Shown here in pieces: positions 37,990 through 47,303 of a stretch of DNA of 64,000 nt. This DNA comes from Bacillus sp. S/N-304-OC-R1. Its GTDB lineage: Bacteria > Bacillota > Bacilli > Bacillales > Cytobacillaceae. The stretch is taken from assembly GCF_019749375.1 (NCBI RefSeq), contig NZ_JACWFE010000001.1:372001-436000 (forward strand), in the 5' to 3' direction. Position numbers and translations under genes: made by a program. The notes beneath the pieces were generated by a model, which searched no databases, was not told the DNA's origin, and saw only the letters and a list, made by a program, of their open reading frames with translations. Positions within the stretch are counted from its first letter, which is position 1, and the number at the start of each line of letters is the position of its first letter.

Positions 37990-38376
37990 CTACCGGATGT
38001 CATCGACAATCCCATCTCTTATAATAATCGTTCTCCCATTTTGAATATCTTCCCAGCGATCTCCAACTTCTACATCTATGATCGCTGTTACTTCTTTTTC
38101 CTTTAACTCGCTTCCTAGCGGTAGTATATGTAATTGTTCCATTTGAAAATCTATAAGCTTAATCTTTTCCTTGCGTCCTTGTAATTCTTTTTCAAATTGT
38201 TTCTTTAAATTGACTGTCTGAAATGTATTAGTTTTTTCCTGTCTTTTTAATTCAAATCTCAGCTGATCACATTCCTTTTGCAGCTGTTGCTTCTGATTTT
38301 GATATTTTTTTAATAGAACACTTTTGCTGTTTTCTGTAAGAACTTGTTTAACCACGACAGATTGAAGTATTTTCAT
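37990..38376 (-). CDS. ylqD: YlqD family protein
   Basis: A 128-residue protein matching Bacillus YlqD in position and form. The N-terminus begins MKILQSVVVKQVLTE, followed by a coiled coil rich in Lys, Gln and Glu (about 20-75). The C-terminal GDRWEDIQNGRTIIIRDGIV is conserved. It has no known function. It starts a new transcription unit after a strong terminator. Confidence 0.88.
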   Translation of the reverse strand: MKILQSVVVKQVLTENSKSVLLKKYQNQKQQLQKECDQLRFELKRQEKTNTFQTVNLKKQFEKELQGRKEKIKLIDFQMEQLHILPLGSELKEKEVTAIIDVEVGDRWEDIQNGRTIIIRDGIVDDIR

Positions 38377-38405
38377 TCCTTTTGCCTCCTAAGGCTTAAT
38401 CGTGC

Positions 38406-38411
38406 ATTATA
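38406..38411 (-). promoter_or_regulatory. Candidate -10 box for ylqD-rimM-trmD
   Basis: A consensus TATAAT on the minus strand lies about 30 bases before ylqD and after the upstream terminator. The -35 region is poor (TCTTCG or ATCTTC), so this is tentative. Confidence 0.35.
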
Positions 38412-38444
38412 GTTCCATTTAAGTGACCGAAGATAAGAAATTGG

Positions 38445-38476
38445 AAAAAAGGAGGGGACCGTTCCCCTCCTTTTTT
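38445..38476 (-). terminator. Strong bidirectional-type terminator between khpA and ylqD
   Basis: AAAAAAGGAGGGG (38445-38457) pairs perfectly with CCCCTCCTTTTTT (38464-38476) over 13 bp. On the minus strand it ends in TTTTTT and terminates the ylxM-ffh-rpsP-khpA unit. Confidence 0.92.
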
Positions 38477-38544
38477 CAACAAAGCATCGGAAGCAAGCTG
38501 CCAATGCTTTCGTATGTTTCAGCTATAATACCTCATAATAAGGA

Positions 38545-38775
38545 TTATTCACTGATTTCTAGAAAAACTTTTTTCTGCTGAGACGAACCTGCTGCATATA
38601 CAACTGTTCGTATCGCTTTCGCAACGCGCCCTTGCTTCCCAATTACTTTCCCCATGTCATTCTTGTTGACAGAAAGCTGATAGGTTACGCGGTTTTCTTC
38701 TTCATGCACATTGATATGCACTTCATCCGGAAAATCAACAAGGGGCTTAATAATCGTTTCGATAAGCTCTTTCAT
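38545..38775 (-). CDS. khpA: KH-domain RNA-binding protein KhpA (YlqC)
   Basis: KhpA is a small RNA-binding protein that pairs with KhpB (Jag/EloR) in Gram-positive bacteria. Its 76 residues form a single KH domain with GKVIGKQGRVAKAIRTVV, which carries the GxxG loop. It follows rpsP closely. Confidence 0.93.
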   Translation of the reverse strand: MKELIETIIKPLVDFPDEVHINVHEEENRVTYQLSVNKNDMGKVIGKQGRVAKAIRTVVYAAGSSQQKKVFLEISE

Positions 38776-38787
38776 CTTAATCGATTA

Positions 38788-39138
<351 letters not shown>

Positions 39139-39156
39139 TTACAGCACAAAAAAAAG

Positions 39157-40509
39157 TTAAAATGGATTAAACGGAAACTTAAATCCGCCTTTTTTCTTCC
39201 CTTTTTGCTGCATTCCTGACATTTGTTTCATCATTTTTTTCATGTCCTCAAATTGCTTTAGAAGGCGGTTAACTTCAGGAACTGTTCTGCCGCTTCCTTT
39301 TGCAATTCGTCTTCTGCGACTAGCATTAATCGTTTCAGGATGAATTTTTTCTTCCTTTGTCATCGATTGAATAATCGCTTCGACATGTTTAATTTGTTTT
39401 TCATCAATTTGAAGATTGTTTAAGCCCTTAATTTTATTAGCGCCTGGCATCATTTTTAATAGGTCCTCTAACGGCCCCATTTTACGTACCTGACCTAATT
39501 GATCAAGAAAGTCGTCAAATGTAAAGCTGGCTGTACGAAACTTCTCCTGAAGCTCTTTTGCCTTTTCCTCATCTACATTTGCCTGAGCTTTTTCAATAAG
39601 GGTTAAGACATCACCCATGCCTAGGATTCTTGAAGCCATTCTTTCTGGATGGAAAGGCTCAAGCGCATCCATTTTTTCACCTAGACCGACAAATTTAATT
39701 GGAGTATTTGTAACAGAGCGAATGGATAAAGCTGCTCCTCCGCGAGTATCTCCATCAAGCTTTGTTAATACAACACCTGTTAAACCAAGCAAATCATTAA
39801 AGCTTTGTGCCACGTTAACGGCGTCTTGACCTGTCATCGCATCGACAACGAGGAAGATTTCATCTGGTTTGGACAATTCTTTAATTTGCTTGAGCTCATC
39901 CATTAAGGCTTCATCCACATGCAATCGCCCAGCTGTATCGATCAAGACATAGTCATGATGGTCTTCCTTCGCCTTTGCAATCGCTTGTCTCGTGATTTCA
40001 ACAGGACTCACTTGATCGCCTAATGAGAACACAGGCATACTAAGCTGTTTTCCTAGCGTTTCAAGCTGTTTAATCGCTGCAGGACGATAAATATCAGCTG
40101 CAACAAGCAACGGACTGCGGTTGTATTTTTTACGCAGTAAGTTAGCTAGCTTACCAGTTGTCGTTGTTTTACCGGCACCTTGTAAACCAACCATCATAAT
40201 GACAGTTGGGGGACGGTTTGCTACGGCAATCTTGCTTTGCTCTCCACCCATTAAGTCAGTTAATTCTTCTTTAACTACTTTTACAACCTGCTGTCCTGGT
40301 GTTAAGCTTTTTAATACTTCTTGGCCGACAGCTCTTTCACTCACTTTTTTAACAAAATCTTTGACGACCTTAAAGTTAACGTCCGCTTCTAATAAAGCAA
40401 GACGCACTTCTCGCATCATTTCTTTTACATCCGCCTCATTAACTTTCCCCTTGCCGCGGATCTTCTGGATTGTATTCTGCAGTCGGTCGGCTAATCCTTC
40501 AAATGCCAA
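39157..40509 (-). CDS. ffh: Signal recognition particle protein Ffh
   Basis: Ffh binds signal sequences and 6S/4.5S-type SRP RNA. The 450 residues have the N domain, the G domain with P-loop VGLQGAGKTTTTGKLANLL (near 106-124), DTAGRL and TKLDGD, and the Met-rich M domain (RRRRIAKGSGRTVPEVNRLL) ending in a basic tail. It lies 12 bases after ylxM. Confidence 0.98.
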   Translation of the reverse strand: MAFEGLADRLQNTIQKIRGKGKVNEADVKEMMREVRLALLEADVNFKVVKDFVKKVSERAVGQEVLKSLTPGQQVVKVVKEELTDLMGGEQSKIAVANRPPTVIMMVGLQGAGKTTTTGKLANLLRKKYNRSPLLVAADIYRPAAIKQLETLGKQLSMPVFSLGDQVSPVEITRQAIAKAKEDHHDYVLIDTAGRLHVDEALMDELKQIKELSKPDEIFLVVDAMTGQDAVNVAQSFNDLLGLTGVVLTKLDGDTRGGAALSIRSVTNTPIKFVGLGEKMDALEPFHPERMASRILGMGDVLTLIEKAQANVDEEKAKELQEKFRTASFTFDDFLDQLGQVRKMGPLEDLLKMMPGANKIKGLNNLQIDEKQIKHVEAIIQSMTKEEKIHPETINASRRRRIAKGSGRTVPEVNRLLKQFEDMKKMMKQMSGMQQKGKKKGGFKFPFNPF

Positions 40510-40521
40510 TGTTGCCGCCTC

Positions 40522-40854
40522 CTAATCTAATTTCTCAAGGTCAGCAATAATCGTACCCATTGTCTCGCTCATTTCCGGACTGACTTTCATGATGTCCTTT
40601 ATGGCAGCAATTAGCTTGCTTCTCTCTTGAAATTTTTGAAATAATAACAGCTTTTCTTCGTACTCTTCAAGCATTGCCTCTGTACGTTTAATGTTATCGT
40701 AAACAGCTTGACGGCTAACATCGTACTCCTCGGCAATTTCTCCAAGCGAAAAATCATCCAGGTAATAAAGGGACATATAGCTTCGCTGCTTAGGAGTCAA
40801 CAACGATTGATAAAAATCATACAGATAGTTCATTCTCGTTGTCTTTTCTAACAT
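40522..40854 (-). CDS. ylxM: YlxM, SRP-associated helix-turn-helix protein
   Basis: YlxM is a small DNA-binding-like protein associated with SRP; in streptococci it modulates Ffh activity. Its 110 residues have a sigma-70 region 4-like helix-turn-helix ([20 protein letters not shown] and [20 protein letters not shown]). It is directly upstream of ffh. Confidence 0.94.
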   Translation of the reverse strand: MLEKTTRMNYLYDFYQSLLTPKQRSYMSLYYLDDFSLGEIAEEYDVSRQAVYDNIKRTEAMLEEYEEKLLLFQKFQERSKLIAAIKDIMKVSPEMSETMGTIIADLEKLD

Positions 40855-40894
40855 CCCTACTCCCCCTTGTTAAGTGAAAAGCCTTTACAACCAT

Positions 40895-40923
40895 AGTTTA
40901 CCTAGCTCAATTGAATATGTCAA
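40895..40923 (-). promoter_or_regulatory. Sigma-A promoter of ylxM-ffh
   Basis: On the minus strand a perfect TTGACA (40918-40923) is followed after 17 bases by TAAACT (40895-40900), about 40 bases before ylxM. It makes ylxM-ffh-rpsP-khpA independent of the accessory block upstream. Confidence 0.7.
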
Positions 40924-40945
40924 GATAATAACTTTACAATCTAAA

Positions 40946-40966
40946 ATGCAGGAAAATCCACTGCAT
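40946..40966 (-). terminator. Weak hairpin after the pseudogene tail
   Basis: ATGCAG (40946-40951) and CTGCAT (40961-40966) form a 6-bp stem with a 9-base loop. On the minus strand it is followed by TTTTAGATTG. It may end transcripts of the accessory block, but the stem is weak. Confidence 0.3.
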
Positions 40967-40993
40967 ATATAATCAACAAGAAATGCTGATTAC

Positions 40994-41344
40994 TTAATTT
41001 TTTCGATTCTTTGCTTCGAGCAATCTTTTCATTCTTTCAGAACGTTCTTCAGGTGATACTTGTTCAGATTTCCTTTTTTGCGGTTTCTTTTTTTCAAGCG
41101 TCGTTATGTTTTCACTGTGAAGTACTTTTTCTTCCATTCTTTCTTCGCCTTTTTGATCTTTTAGTTTATCATAACCAGACTTTAGCGGTTTTGAGTTTAT
41201 GAAACCATCCTTTTTAGGCAGTTTTCTTGAAATCATTCTGCTCATTAAAGTGATCAGCCCAAAACGGCGAATTGCAATTTCACTAAAAAAAAGTAAAAAA
41301 GCAGCAATAATAAGATACTGGCTAATCTGCTGTTTGTTTATATT
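40994..41344 (-). pseudogene. C-terminal remnant of a large membrane protein (VWA/glutamine amidotransferase-like type)
   Basis: An open frame of 116 residues runs from just after a TAA (41345-41347) to 40994, but its first ATG is only at 41243-41245. Before that ATG it encodes a membrane helix and the phrase FSEIAIRRFGLITL, followed by a basic cytosolic tail ending EERSERMKRLLEAKNRKN. An E/DIAxRRF motif after a terminal helix is common at the C-terminus of large VWA or GATase-like membrane proteins. No start codon or ribosome binding site serves the helix, so I read it as a gene remnant. A short 83-residue protein from the internal ATG cannot be excluded. Confidence 0.55.
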
Positions 41345-41865
41345 TTATTCTTTAACGGTCTGAAAGTATCCTTTTCAGACACTAGTTCATTTCCACCAGT
41401 CCTTTTTGCCAATTCCTTAACAGCGGTAAATACAAGAAATAGCAGAAGCCATTTAGGATATATAAATTTCTTTTTCCGTTTATTAACGGACTCACGAGAT
41501 TTTTTCATTACTTTAACCGCATCCGAAAGTTGTAGAGTAGCGACAATACTATCAGAATGCAGAAAGCTGCATGCAGTTATCACTCGGTCATCTGGGATAT
41601 GGGTATTATATATAGCAGCTGCATCCTGTATCTTTGGACGATTTCTCCAAATTCGAATAGTAAAATAAATCAGCAAGGCAAAAATGATTCCGGCAAAATA
41701 ATAAATAATATAAGGAATGATGACCATTCTTGCCATAACGAGCAGTAAAAGAGCCATAGCTCCTGCAAACATAAGCAGAAGCTGGACCTCCTTTAACACA
41801 AGCTCTATAAGCAGCTGAATTTGAACTGTTTTTAACAGCTTTTCAAATTGTTTGCGATCTTCCAT
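41338..41865 (-). CDS. Truncated DUF4175-like membrane protein (N-terminal part)
   Basis: This 175-residue product has two hydrophobic helices (about 29-50 and 52-70), a soluble segment with KIQDAAAIYNTHIPDDRVIT (compare the R-x-P-x-L-x-D-R-L-L-T pattern in DUF4175-like proteins), and a third helix (about 135-152). It then stops after a short polar tail. Related proteins continue with several hundred extracytoplasmic residues. The downstream remnant overlaps it in another frame, which suggests that a deletion removed the body of one or two genes. It may be non-functional. Confidence 0.5.
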   Translation of the reverse strand: MEDRKQFEKLLKTVQIQLLIELVLKEVQLLLMFAGAMALLLLVMARMVIIPYIIYYFAGIIFALLIYFTIRIWRNRPKIQDAAAIYNTHIPDDRVITACSFLHSDSIVATLQLSDAVKVMKKSRESVNKRKKKFIYPKWLLLFLVFTAVKELAKRTGGNELVSEKDTFRPLKNKI

Positions 41866-41885
41866 TGTTATTCATTCCTATCGGC

Positions 41886-42731
41886 TCATCCCTTTTTCAT
41901 ATTGGGACGAAGTTTTTTAATACTTATGAAGACAGCACCAATAATAATAATTGAATAGGATATCAAGTAAGAAACCCATAATGGAAAGTCAATCCCCGAT
42001 TTATTTTCTATTTCTCTTGTAACTTCCGGCTCAAAGGAACTGAGCAAAATAACAGGTGGACTCAACATGGCTATGAAATAAGACAGCGGGTTCGTTGAAG
42101 GTGTTCCTGTGTTTCCGTAGCGATTGGAAAATTCCATTAGAACTATTGTCAAAAAGGCTGTTCCGCCAGCTAAAAAGAGCGTAACTCCGTAGGCTGTAAT
42201 CATGGATACTATCGTTTTTCTAATAAGTGTAGAAAATAGCACTCCTAAACTGCCGAAAGCAATCATCGTGAAAATATAAAACGCAATCGTTATTAATACT
42301 TGCCCAGGTGATATACCTCCAAATAGAAAGACAAAACTATAAAGAGGAAGGCTGGCAATAATTAATAATAGCAAGTAAGAAATAGAGGAAATTAGCTTGC
42401 TTAAAATGATGCTTGCTGAGCTTTGCGTAGTTGTCAGCATAATATTTAATGTTTGCCTTTCTCGTTCACTGCTAATAACACCTGCAGTAAGTCCTGGTGT
42501 AATAAACAGGACTAAAGCAAGCTGAAGGAATGAAAGCATGATAAAAATGTTACGGCTTTGGTCCGGCTTGAAAAAACCTTGATTGTTTGAAATTGATTCG
42601 ATAAATACAAAACCTATAATTATTAGCCCTAATGCCAATAAGTAAAAGAGAACACCAAGAAAACTTTTAAATGATCGGAAACGGAGCTTAAACTCCTTAT
42701 TTAAAACAGGATTAATAACAAAATTCTTCAT
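41886..42731 (-). CDS. ABC-2 type transporter permease
   Basis: A 281-residue integral membrane protein with six predicted helices. It has the typical ABC-2 feature of a conserved segment after the second helix (GLTAGVISSERERQTLNIML), which precedes TTTQSSASIILSKLISSISY. The last helix ends in a basic tail. Its start overlaps the end of the ATPase gene by 4 bases. It probably pairs with the ATPase encoded at 42728-43663. The substrate is unknown. Confidence 0.88.
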   Translation of the reverse strand: MKNFVINPVLNKEFKLRFRSFKSFLGVLFYLLALGLIIIGFVFIESISNNQGFFKPDQSRNIFIMLSFLQLALVLFITPGLTAGVISSERERQTLNIMLTTTQSSASIILSKLISSISYLLLLIIASLPLYSFVFLFGGISPGQVLITIAFYIFTMIAFGSLGVLFSTLIRKTIVSMITAYGVTLFLAGGTAFLTIVLMEFSNRYGNTGTPSTNPLSYFIAMLSPPVILLSSFEPEVTREIENKSGIDFPLWVSYLISYSIIIIGAVFISIKKLRPNMKKG

Positions 42732-43663
42732 GACAGCTCCACTCCTTTCGTGATTTCCATAAATACATCCTCAAGGTCTGTCTCTATTTCTGAAAAACTA
42801 GTAATTGCGATGTTATTGAAGATAGCTTTTTTCAATAAATCAGTCTGTTCATGAATTGAGCCTTTATAGATAAATTGCAGAGAGTTTTCCACGTCACCGC
42901 AATTTAGCTTTGTTACATTGGGATCATCTTCAAAAAAAGCAATTGCCCTGTCAATGTCACTGAACACTTTTACAATTATTAGTTTCTCGCCTTGTAACTG
43001 TGCTTGGATATCAGCGACTGAACCTTCTGCAACAAGCTGTCCTCCATCAATAATGCCTATTGTGTCACACATCTCAGCAAGTTCGGGGAGAATATGGGAA
43101 GAAATTAATATTGTTTTTCCCATCGTCTTTAATTCTTTTAATATTTCTCTCATCTCTACTCTTGCTCTTGGATCCAGTCCTGAAGCTGGTTCATCAAGAA
43201 TTAACACTTCCGGGTCATGAATTAAACTTCTAGCCAAACATAAGCGCTGCTTCATTCCCCTTGACAATAAATCGACATAAGAATCTTGCTTATGAGATAG
43301 ATTGACGAGGTCAAGTAATTGCGGGATAAGCTTTTCTCTCTCATGAACGGGAATTCCATAGCTTGCACCGTAGAAATGCAAATATTCAACTGTTTTCAGC
43401 TGATCGTATACACCGAAGAAATCGGGCATATAACCGAGCTGTCTTCTAACCATTTTTGGGTCTTTTTGAATGTTATAGCCATTAATAAAAGCGGTCCCTG
43501 AAGTAGGAGCCAGCAAAGTAGCCAAAATGGAGAAGGTTGTAGATTTCCCAGCTCCATTTTGACCAACAAACCCAAATACCGTACCTTTTTCAATTTCCAA
43601 ATTTAGTGAATTAAGCGCAGTGAAATTTCCATATCTTTTTGTTAAATTAATAATTTCAATCAC
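42728..43663 (-). CDS. ABC transporter ATP-binding protein
   Basis: A 311-residue ATPase of the ABC-2 export class. Walker A is GQNGAGKST (about 34-42). The signature is LSRGMKQRLCLARSLIHDPE. Walker B/D-loop is LILDEPASGLDPRARVEM, followed by the H-loop in ISSHILPELAEMCD. A C-terminal ~80-residue extension is present (DPNVTKLNCGDVENSLQFIY). The closest well-known look-alikes are GldA/CcmA-type ATPases. It overlaps both neighbours by 4 bases, so the three genes are translated together. Confidence 0.93.
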   Translation of the reverse strand: MIEIINLTKRYGNFTALNSLNLEIEKGTVFGFVGQNGAGKSTTFSILATLLAPTSGTAFINGYNIQKDPKMVRRQLGYMPDFFGVYDQLKTVEYLHFYGASYGIPVHEREKLIPQLLDLVNLSHKQDSYVDLLSRGMKQRLCLARSLIHDPEVLILDEPASGLDPRARVEMREILKELKTMGKTILISSHILPELAEMCDTIGIIDGGQLVAEGSVADIQAQLQGEKLIIVKVFSDIDRAIAFFEDDPNVTKLNCGDVENSLQFIYKGSIHEQTDLLKKAIFNNIAITSFSEIETDLEDVFMEITKGVELS

Positions 43664-46044
43664 GGTGCCACTTCCCCTTTTATAGTGATCGCCGGTAATT
43701 GAACATATTGATCACCCTTTGCATTTTTTAATAGCTTTAGTGTAATCTCGCCTTTATTGGAGACATATTGCTGTATATTCGTCTCTTTATTTAACGTTAA
43801 CCCCTTTTTGTCCAAGTCGATAGGCATCCATTCATTCTTTTCGTAATTATAAATAGAGTACTGAATCATTTGATTAATCTTCTTTATTGTCAACTCATCT
43901 AACTTAATCGTTTTGCCTATTAATTGATTTGGCAGCTGAACAATATAGTCATATTCTCCATCATCAATCGCCATTTCCTGATTTGACCCATTTATCATTT
44001 TTTCAAAAACATGGCCCCGTATTACTTGAAACTGGTAGCTCATCATGTCATTTTTAATTGAAAATGGACCTGAAAACTCTTGTTCAGCCAAAAATGATTC
44101 AAGGATTAAACTAGTATTTTCCTGTTTCTCTTTTTTGCCGGTCATTTTTACATCCAATATTGGATTTTTCGTGTATCCAGCAATAATAGGCTCGTTTTCA
44201 GTATTGTTGTTTAAAATATAATTAGAAGCTGCATATTGCAATCGTTCCCGCCGCACTTTATTTATATCCTTCGTCTGATATGAATAGTTCAGACCACTTG
44301 GACTTGTTGGCTTTGTTAAAAAAGCTTGTTTTGTCCCCTTATTTACTTGTATTGTTTCACCCTTTTTTAAGGAACCTAAAGGAATTTTCTCGTTTCCAGA
44401 CCAAATAAAAACCTCTTCAAAATCATACGGAAACCCATTTTGAATACTTCCTGTTAATTGATTATTTTTTAATGTCAGTTTTGTTATAAAACTACCACCT
44501 GTTTTTTGGCTTGCCTTTCCATAGATCGTCTTTGAGGACCAATAATCAACCTTTGGAAACACAACGTCGGTATATTTTCGCTTTTCTTCATATACAGTAC
44601 TTCTTAATGGGTCAAATCCTTTCATATTCTGTGCTCCAGGAACGGCTTTAAACTCTTTAGGAATAGAAAGGGTATATTCTCCGCTTTTATTTGAAAGCAA
44701 TGTTGATGCTTGCAAACCTGATAACTGTCCCTCCGAAGCCTTATAAATTCCCATCTGGTTTAACTGCGGCTGTGAAATTCGATCTTTTGCCCCTATCCCA
44801 AACACTACAGCCCCCATTAGAACTGCTAAAGAAGGAATAATCCACCAAGAGTGTTCCCTCTTGTCTATTTTCCGTAAAACTAAATATAATATTGGGACAA
44901 TGAGGATAATATAACCGCCCAATAGTGCAATTAGCTGAGCAATCGAAAATTGACTCGCAGGGAAGAATTCATTTGCTTCAACGAATTCCCAATAAAGAGA
45001 ACCATAGAAATCAGGACCATATCTACCGGAAAAAGCATTGTTTTTTTCAGCTTTATTAATAAAATCTGCAAACCAAGTACTATACCCTTTCCATCCAGAA
45101 ATGGGTTCATCACCAAGAGAAAAACCAGTTTGGAGGATTGCCCCTTCTCCAACTTTACTTTTAGCAGTAAAAGGCATCGATTCATTGCCATCAATAATAA
45201 TTGCATCTTTTTGCAATTTGCCTGTAAACACATTTACTTCATAAAATCCAGGATTATTGGCTGAATTAATTTGATTTAAAAAGCTTGATGATACCTTCTT
45301 TTCATTTTCCATTTGCATTGGGAGCAGAGAATAAATTTCACCATATGATTGACTTCCGCTCGGGGAACCTCCAGCAATGAGAGTACCCCCTCTTTCAATC
45401 CATTCCTTAATAGCAAACTGCTGATCTTTGTCTAATTGTGAGAGAGGGTATTCATCAATAACTAAATAATCAATCATCTCAAGACCCAAAGCCTGTTTTG
45501 GCAGCTGCTCTTTTTTCAGCTCCAGCATTTGTATTTGTGTAAATGGAAGTACCCGTAATTCCTTTAATCGGTCATAGTTTTCGCTCAAAACTCCTATAAC
45601 AGTTTCATCCATATCTAAAAATTTTGTTTTTATCTTGTCGTCGCCGCTAAATTTAATATTTTCCCCTTTTCTCCAATCACCTTTGAAAAGTTGAATCGCT
45701 GGAACATTTTGATATGAAGATGCATAATTATCTGTTATTCCAGGTAAAGAAACTTGATATGTTTTCGTGCTATTAGGCGGCAAATCCACTTGTACAGATA
45801 GAGCTCCCCCTATATTCCAAGAGGGATTAAAATTAATAAGTAAATCTCCTGCGAAGGCTTCTCCTTTATTTTCAAATTTTATTGATAGAGGGAAACCCTC
45901 CCCCATCTTTACACGCCCATTGAATCCCTCATCAATGGATATATGTATAGTTTTAGTTTCTGCATGTCCAGTTGATAGAAAACAGCCAAAAGCTAGTATG
46001 AAGCTAACGATAAAACCAATGACTGCCTTAATTCTTTTATTCAT
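43660..46044 (-). CDS. Secreted/membrane-anchored protein with GATase-like segment, partner of the ABC transporter
   Basis: This 794-residue protein has a signal peptide (about 1-28, ending GHA). A beta-rich domain (about 30-115) follows, then a glutamine amidotransferase-like segment (about 188-228; MIDYLVIDEYPLSQLDKDQQ, WIERGGTLIAGGS). Two membrane helices lie at about 367-390 and 400-419, and a long C-terminal extracytoplasmic part follows. No catalytic Cys is visible in the GATase-like part. The arrangement recalls GldG-type ABC accessory proteins, but I do not recognise a named family. The ATG follows CTGGAGGAG. It overlaps the ATPase gene by 4 bases and is the first gene of the block. 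Confidence 0.75.
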   Translation of the reverse strand: MNKRIKAVIGFIVSFILAFGCFLSTGHAETKTIHISIDEGFNGRVKMGEGFPLSIKFENKGEAFAGDLLINFNPSWNIGGALSVQVDLPPNSTKTYQVSLPGITDNYASSYQNVPAIQLFKGDWRKGENIKFSGDDKIKTKFLDMDETVIGVLSENYDRLKELRVLPFTQIQMLELKKEQLPKQALGLEMIDYLVIDEYPLSQLDKDQQFAIKEWIERGGTLIAGGSPSGSQSYGEIYSLLPMQMENEKKVSSSFLNQINSANNPGFYEVNVFTGKLQKDAIIIDGNESMPFTAKSKVGEGAILQTGFSLGDEPISGWKGYSTWFADFINKAEKNNAFSGRYGPDFYGSLYWEFVEANEFFPASQFSIAQLIALLGGYIILIVPILYLVLRKIDKREHSWWIIPSLAVLMGAVVFGIGAKDRISQPQLNQMGIYKASEGQLSGLQASTLLSNKSGEYTLSIPKEFKAVPGAQNMKGFDPLRSTVYEEKRKYTDVVFPKVDYWSSKTIYGKASQKTGGSFITKLTLKNNQLTGSIQNGFPYDFEEVFIWSGNEKIPLGSLKKGETIQVNKGTKQAFLTKPTSPSGLNYSYQTKDINKVRRERLQYAASNYILNNNTENEPIIAGYTKNPILDVKMTGKKEKQENTSLILESFLAEQEFSGPFSIKNDMMSYQFQVIRGHVFEKMINGSNQEMAIDDGEYDYIVQLPNQLIGKTIKLDELTIKKINQMIQYSIYNYEKNEWMPIDLDKKGLTLNKETNIQQYVSNKGEITLKLLKNAKGDQYVQLPAITIKGEVAP

Positions 46045-46118
46045 GAAATCTCCTCCAGCTATTCATTTCCAACCTTTAAGACGAAAAGTATAGAAAATAG
46101 TTTTCTAGATTTATAAAA

Positions 46119-46146
46119 ATAGTAAAATATGTTTATTCACCTGCAA
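46119..46146 (-). promoter_or_regulatory. Candidate promoter of the ABC/membrane-protein block
   Basis: On the minus strand TTGCAG (46141-46146), 16 bases, then TACTAT (46119-46124), about 75 bases before the 794-residue gene. It lies between the ftsY terminator and the gene, where a promoter is needed. Confidence 0.45.
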
Positions 46147-46201
46147 AATATGGACGTACTTTATAGACGAAGATCGTATGGGCTTCCTCTTTAAAATATG
46201 C

Positions 46202-46241
46202 AAAAAAAAACAGCGGAGCAAATGACTTCCGCTGTTTTTTT
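46202..46241 (-). terminator. Rho-independent terminator of ftsY
   Basis: AACAGCGGA (46209-46217) pairs with TCCGCTGTT (46228-46236), extended by A/T runs on both sides. On the minus strand it begins within a few bases of the ftsY stop and ends in nine or more T. It separates the rnc-smc-ftsY unit from the accessory block. Confidence 0.93.
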
Positions 46242-46244
46242 CCT

Positions 46245-47234
46245 CTATTCTTCTTCATTTTCTACCAAATCTGCAAATAGTCCATAAACATACTGCTCTG
46301 CATTAAATTCCTGAAGATCATCCATTTTTTCACCAAGGCCAACAAATTTTACAGGAATATCAAGTTCATTTCTAATAGCAAGAACAATTCCGCCTTTTGC
46401 CGTACCGTCTAGCTTCGTAAGAACAATTCCGGTAACGTTAGTGGCTTCTTTAAATGTTTTTGCTTGAATCATCGCATTTTGTCCTGTAGTCGCATCAAGA
46501 ACGAGAAGAACTTCATGTGGCGCACCAGGAACTTCACGCTCAATTACCCGTTTTACTTTCTCAAGCTCTTTCATGAGATTGACTTTGTTTTGCAGACGTC
46601 CTGCTGTATCACAGATTAGTATATCTGCATTACGTGATTTAGCTGCTTGAATTGCATCAAACATAACCGCAGCTGGGTCAGATCCCGCCCCCTGCTTAAT
46701 AACATCGACCCCAACTCTTTCTCCCCAAACTTCCAGCTGTTCAATTGCTCCTGCCCTAAATGTATCTCCCGCTGCCATTAAGACTTTTTTACCTTCGCTT
46801 TTGAATTTATGCCCTAACTTCCCAATTGTCGTTGTTTTCCCGACCCCATTAACACCAACAAAAAGAATGACAGTTAAGGAATCCTGCTGAATATTAAGCT
46901 CTGCTGAAGAGTTACCTCCTGCCTCATAAATTTCCACTAGCTTTTCGGAAATAACACTTTGTACTTGCTTCGGATCTTGTATATTTTTTCTCTTTACCTC
47001 TGATTTTAATTCTTCCACTAGCTCCATTACGGTATCAAAACCGACATCTGCCTGAATTAGAATTTCCTCAAGTTCTTCAAAGAAATCTTCATCAACTTTA
47101 CGATATCTTGCAACAAGATCATTTACTTTATTGGAAAAATTATTTCTTGTTTTCGCTAATCCATCTTTAAATTTTTCAGTAACACTATCTGTCTGCTTCG
47201 TTAGTTTTTCTTTTAATTTTTTAAAAAAGCTCAT
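46245..47234 (-). CDS. ftsY: SRP receptor FtsY
   Basis: FtsY is the membrane-associated SRP receptor GTPase. It has 329 residues from the ATG at 47232-47234, the exact B. subtilis length, beginning MSFFKKLKEKLTKQTDSV. The G domain has VGVNGVGKTTTIGKLGHKF, DTAGRLQNKVNLMKELEKV and TKLDGTAKGG. An upstream in-frame GTG sits too close to AGGAAGTG and was rejected. Confidence 0.98.
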   Translation of the reverse strand: MSFFKKLKEKLTKQTDSVTEKFKDGLAKTRNNFSNKVNDLVARYRKVDEDFFEELEEILIQADVGFDTVMELVEELKSEVKRKNIQDPKQVQSVISEKLVEIYEAGGNSSAELNIQQDSLTVILFVGVNGVGKTTTIGKLGHKFKSEGKKVLMAAGDTFRAGAIEQLEVWGERVGVDVIKQGAGSDPAAVMFDAIQAAKSRNADILICDTAGRLQNKVNLMKELEKVKRVIEREVPGAPHEVLLVLDATTGQNAMIQAKTFKEATNVTGIVLTKLDGTAKGGIVLAIRNELDIPVKFVGLGEKMDDLQEFNAEQYVYGLFADLVENEEE

Positions 47235-47303
47235 CTGGCTCACTTCCTATAAAAAATAATAATTATGTATGGAAGCTGACTACCTAAAGTCAGCTCGTAA
47301 TAT

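Noticed and set aside
43660-46044. Active glutamine amidotransferase in the 794-residue protein
   Set aside because: The segment has the fold pattern but no GxCxG-type nucleophile elbow, so an enzymatic role is not supported.
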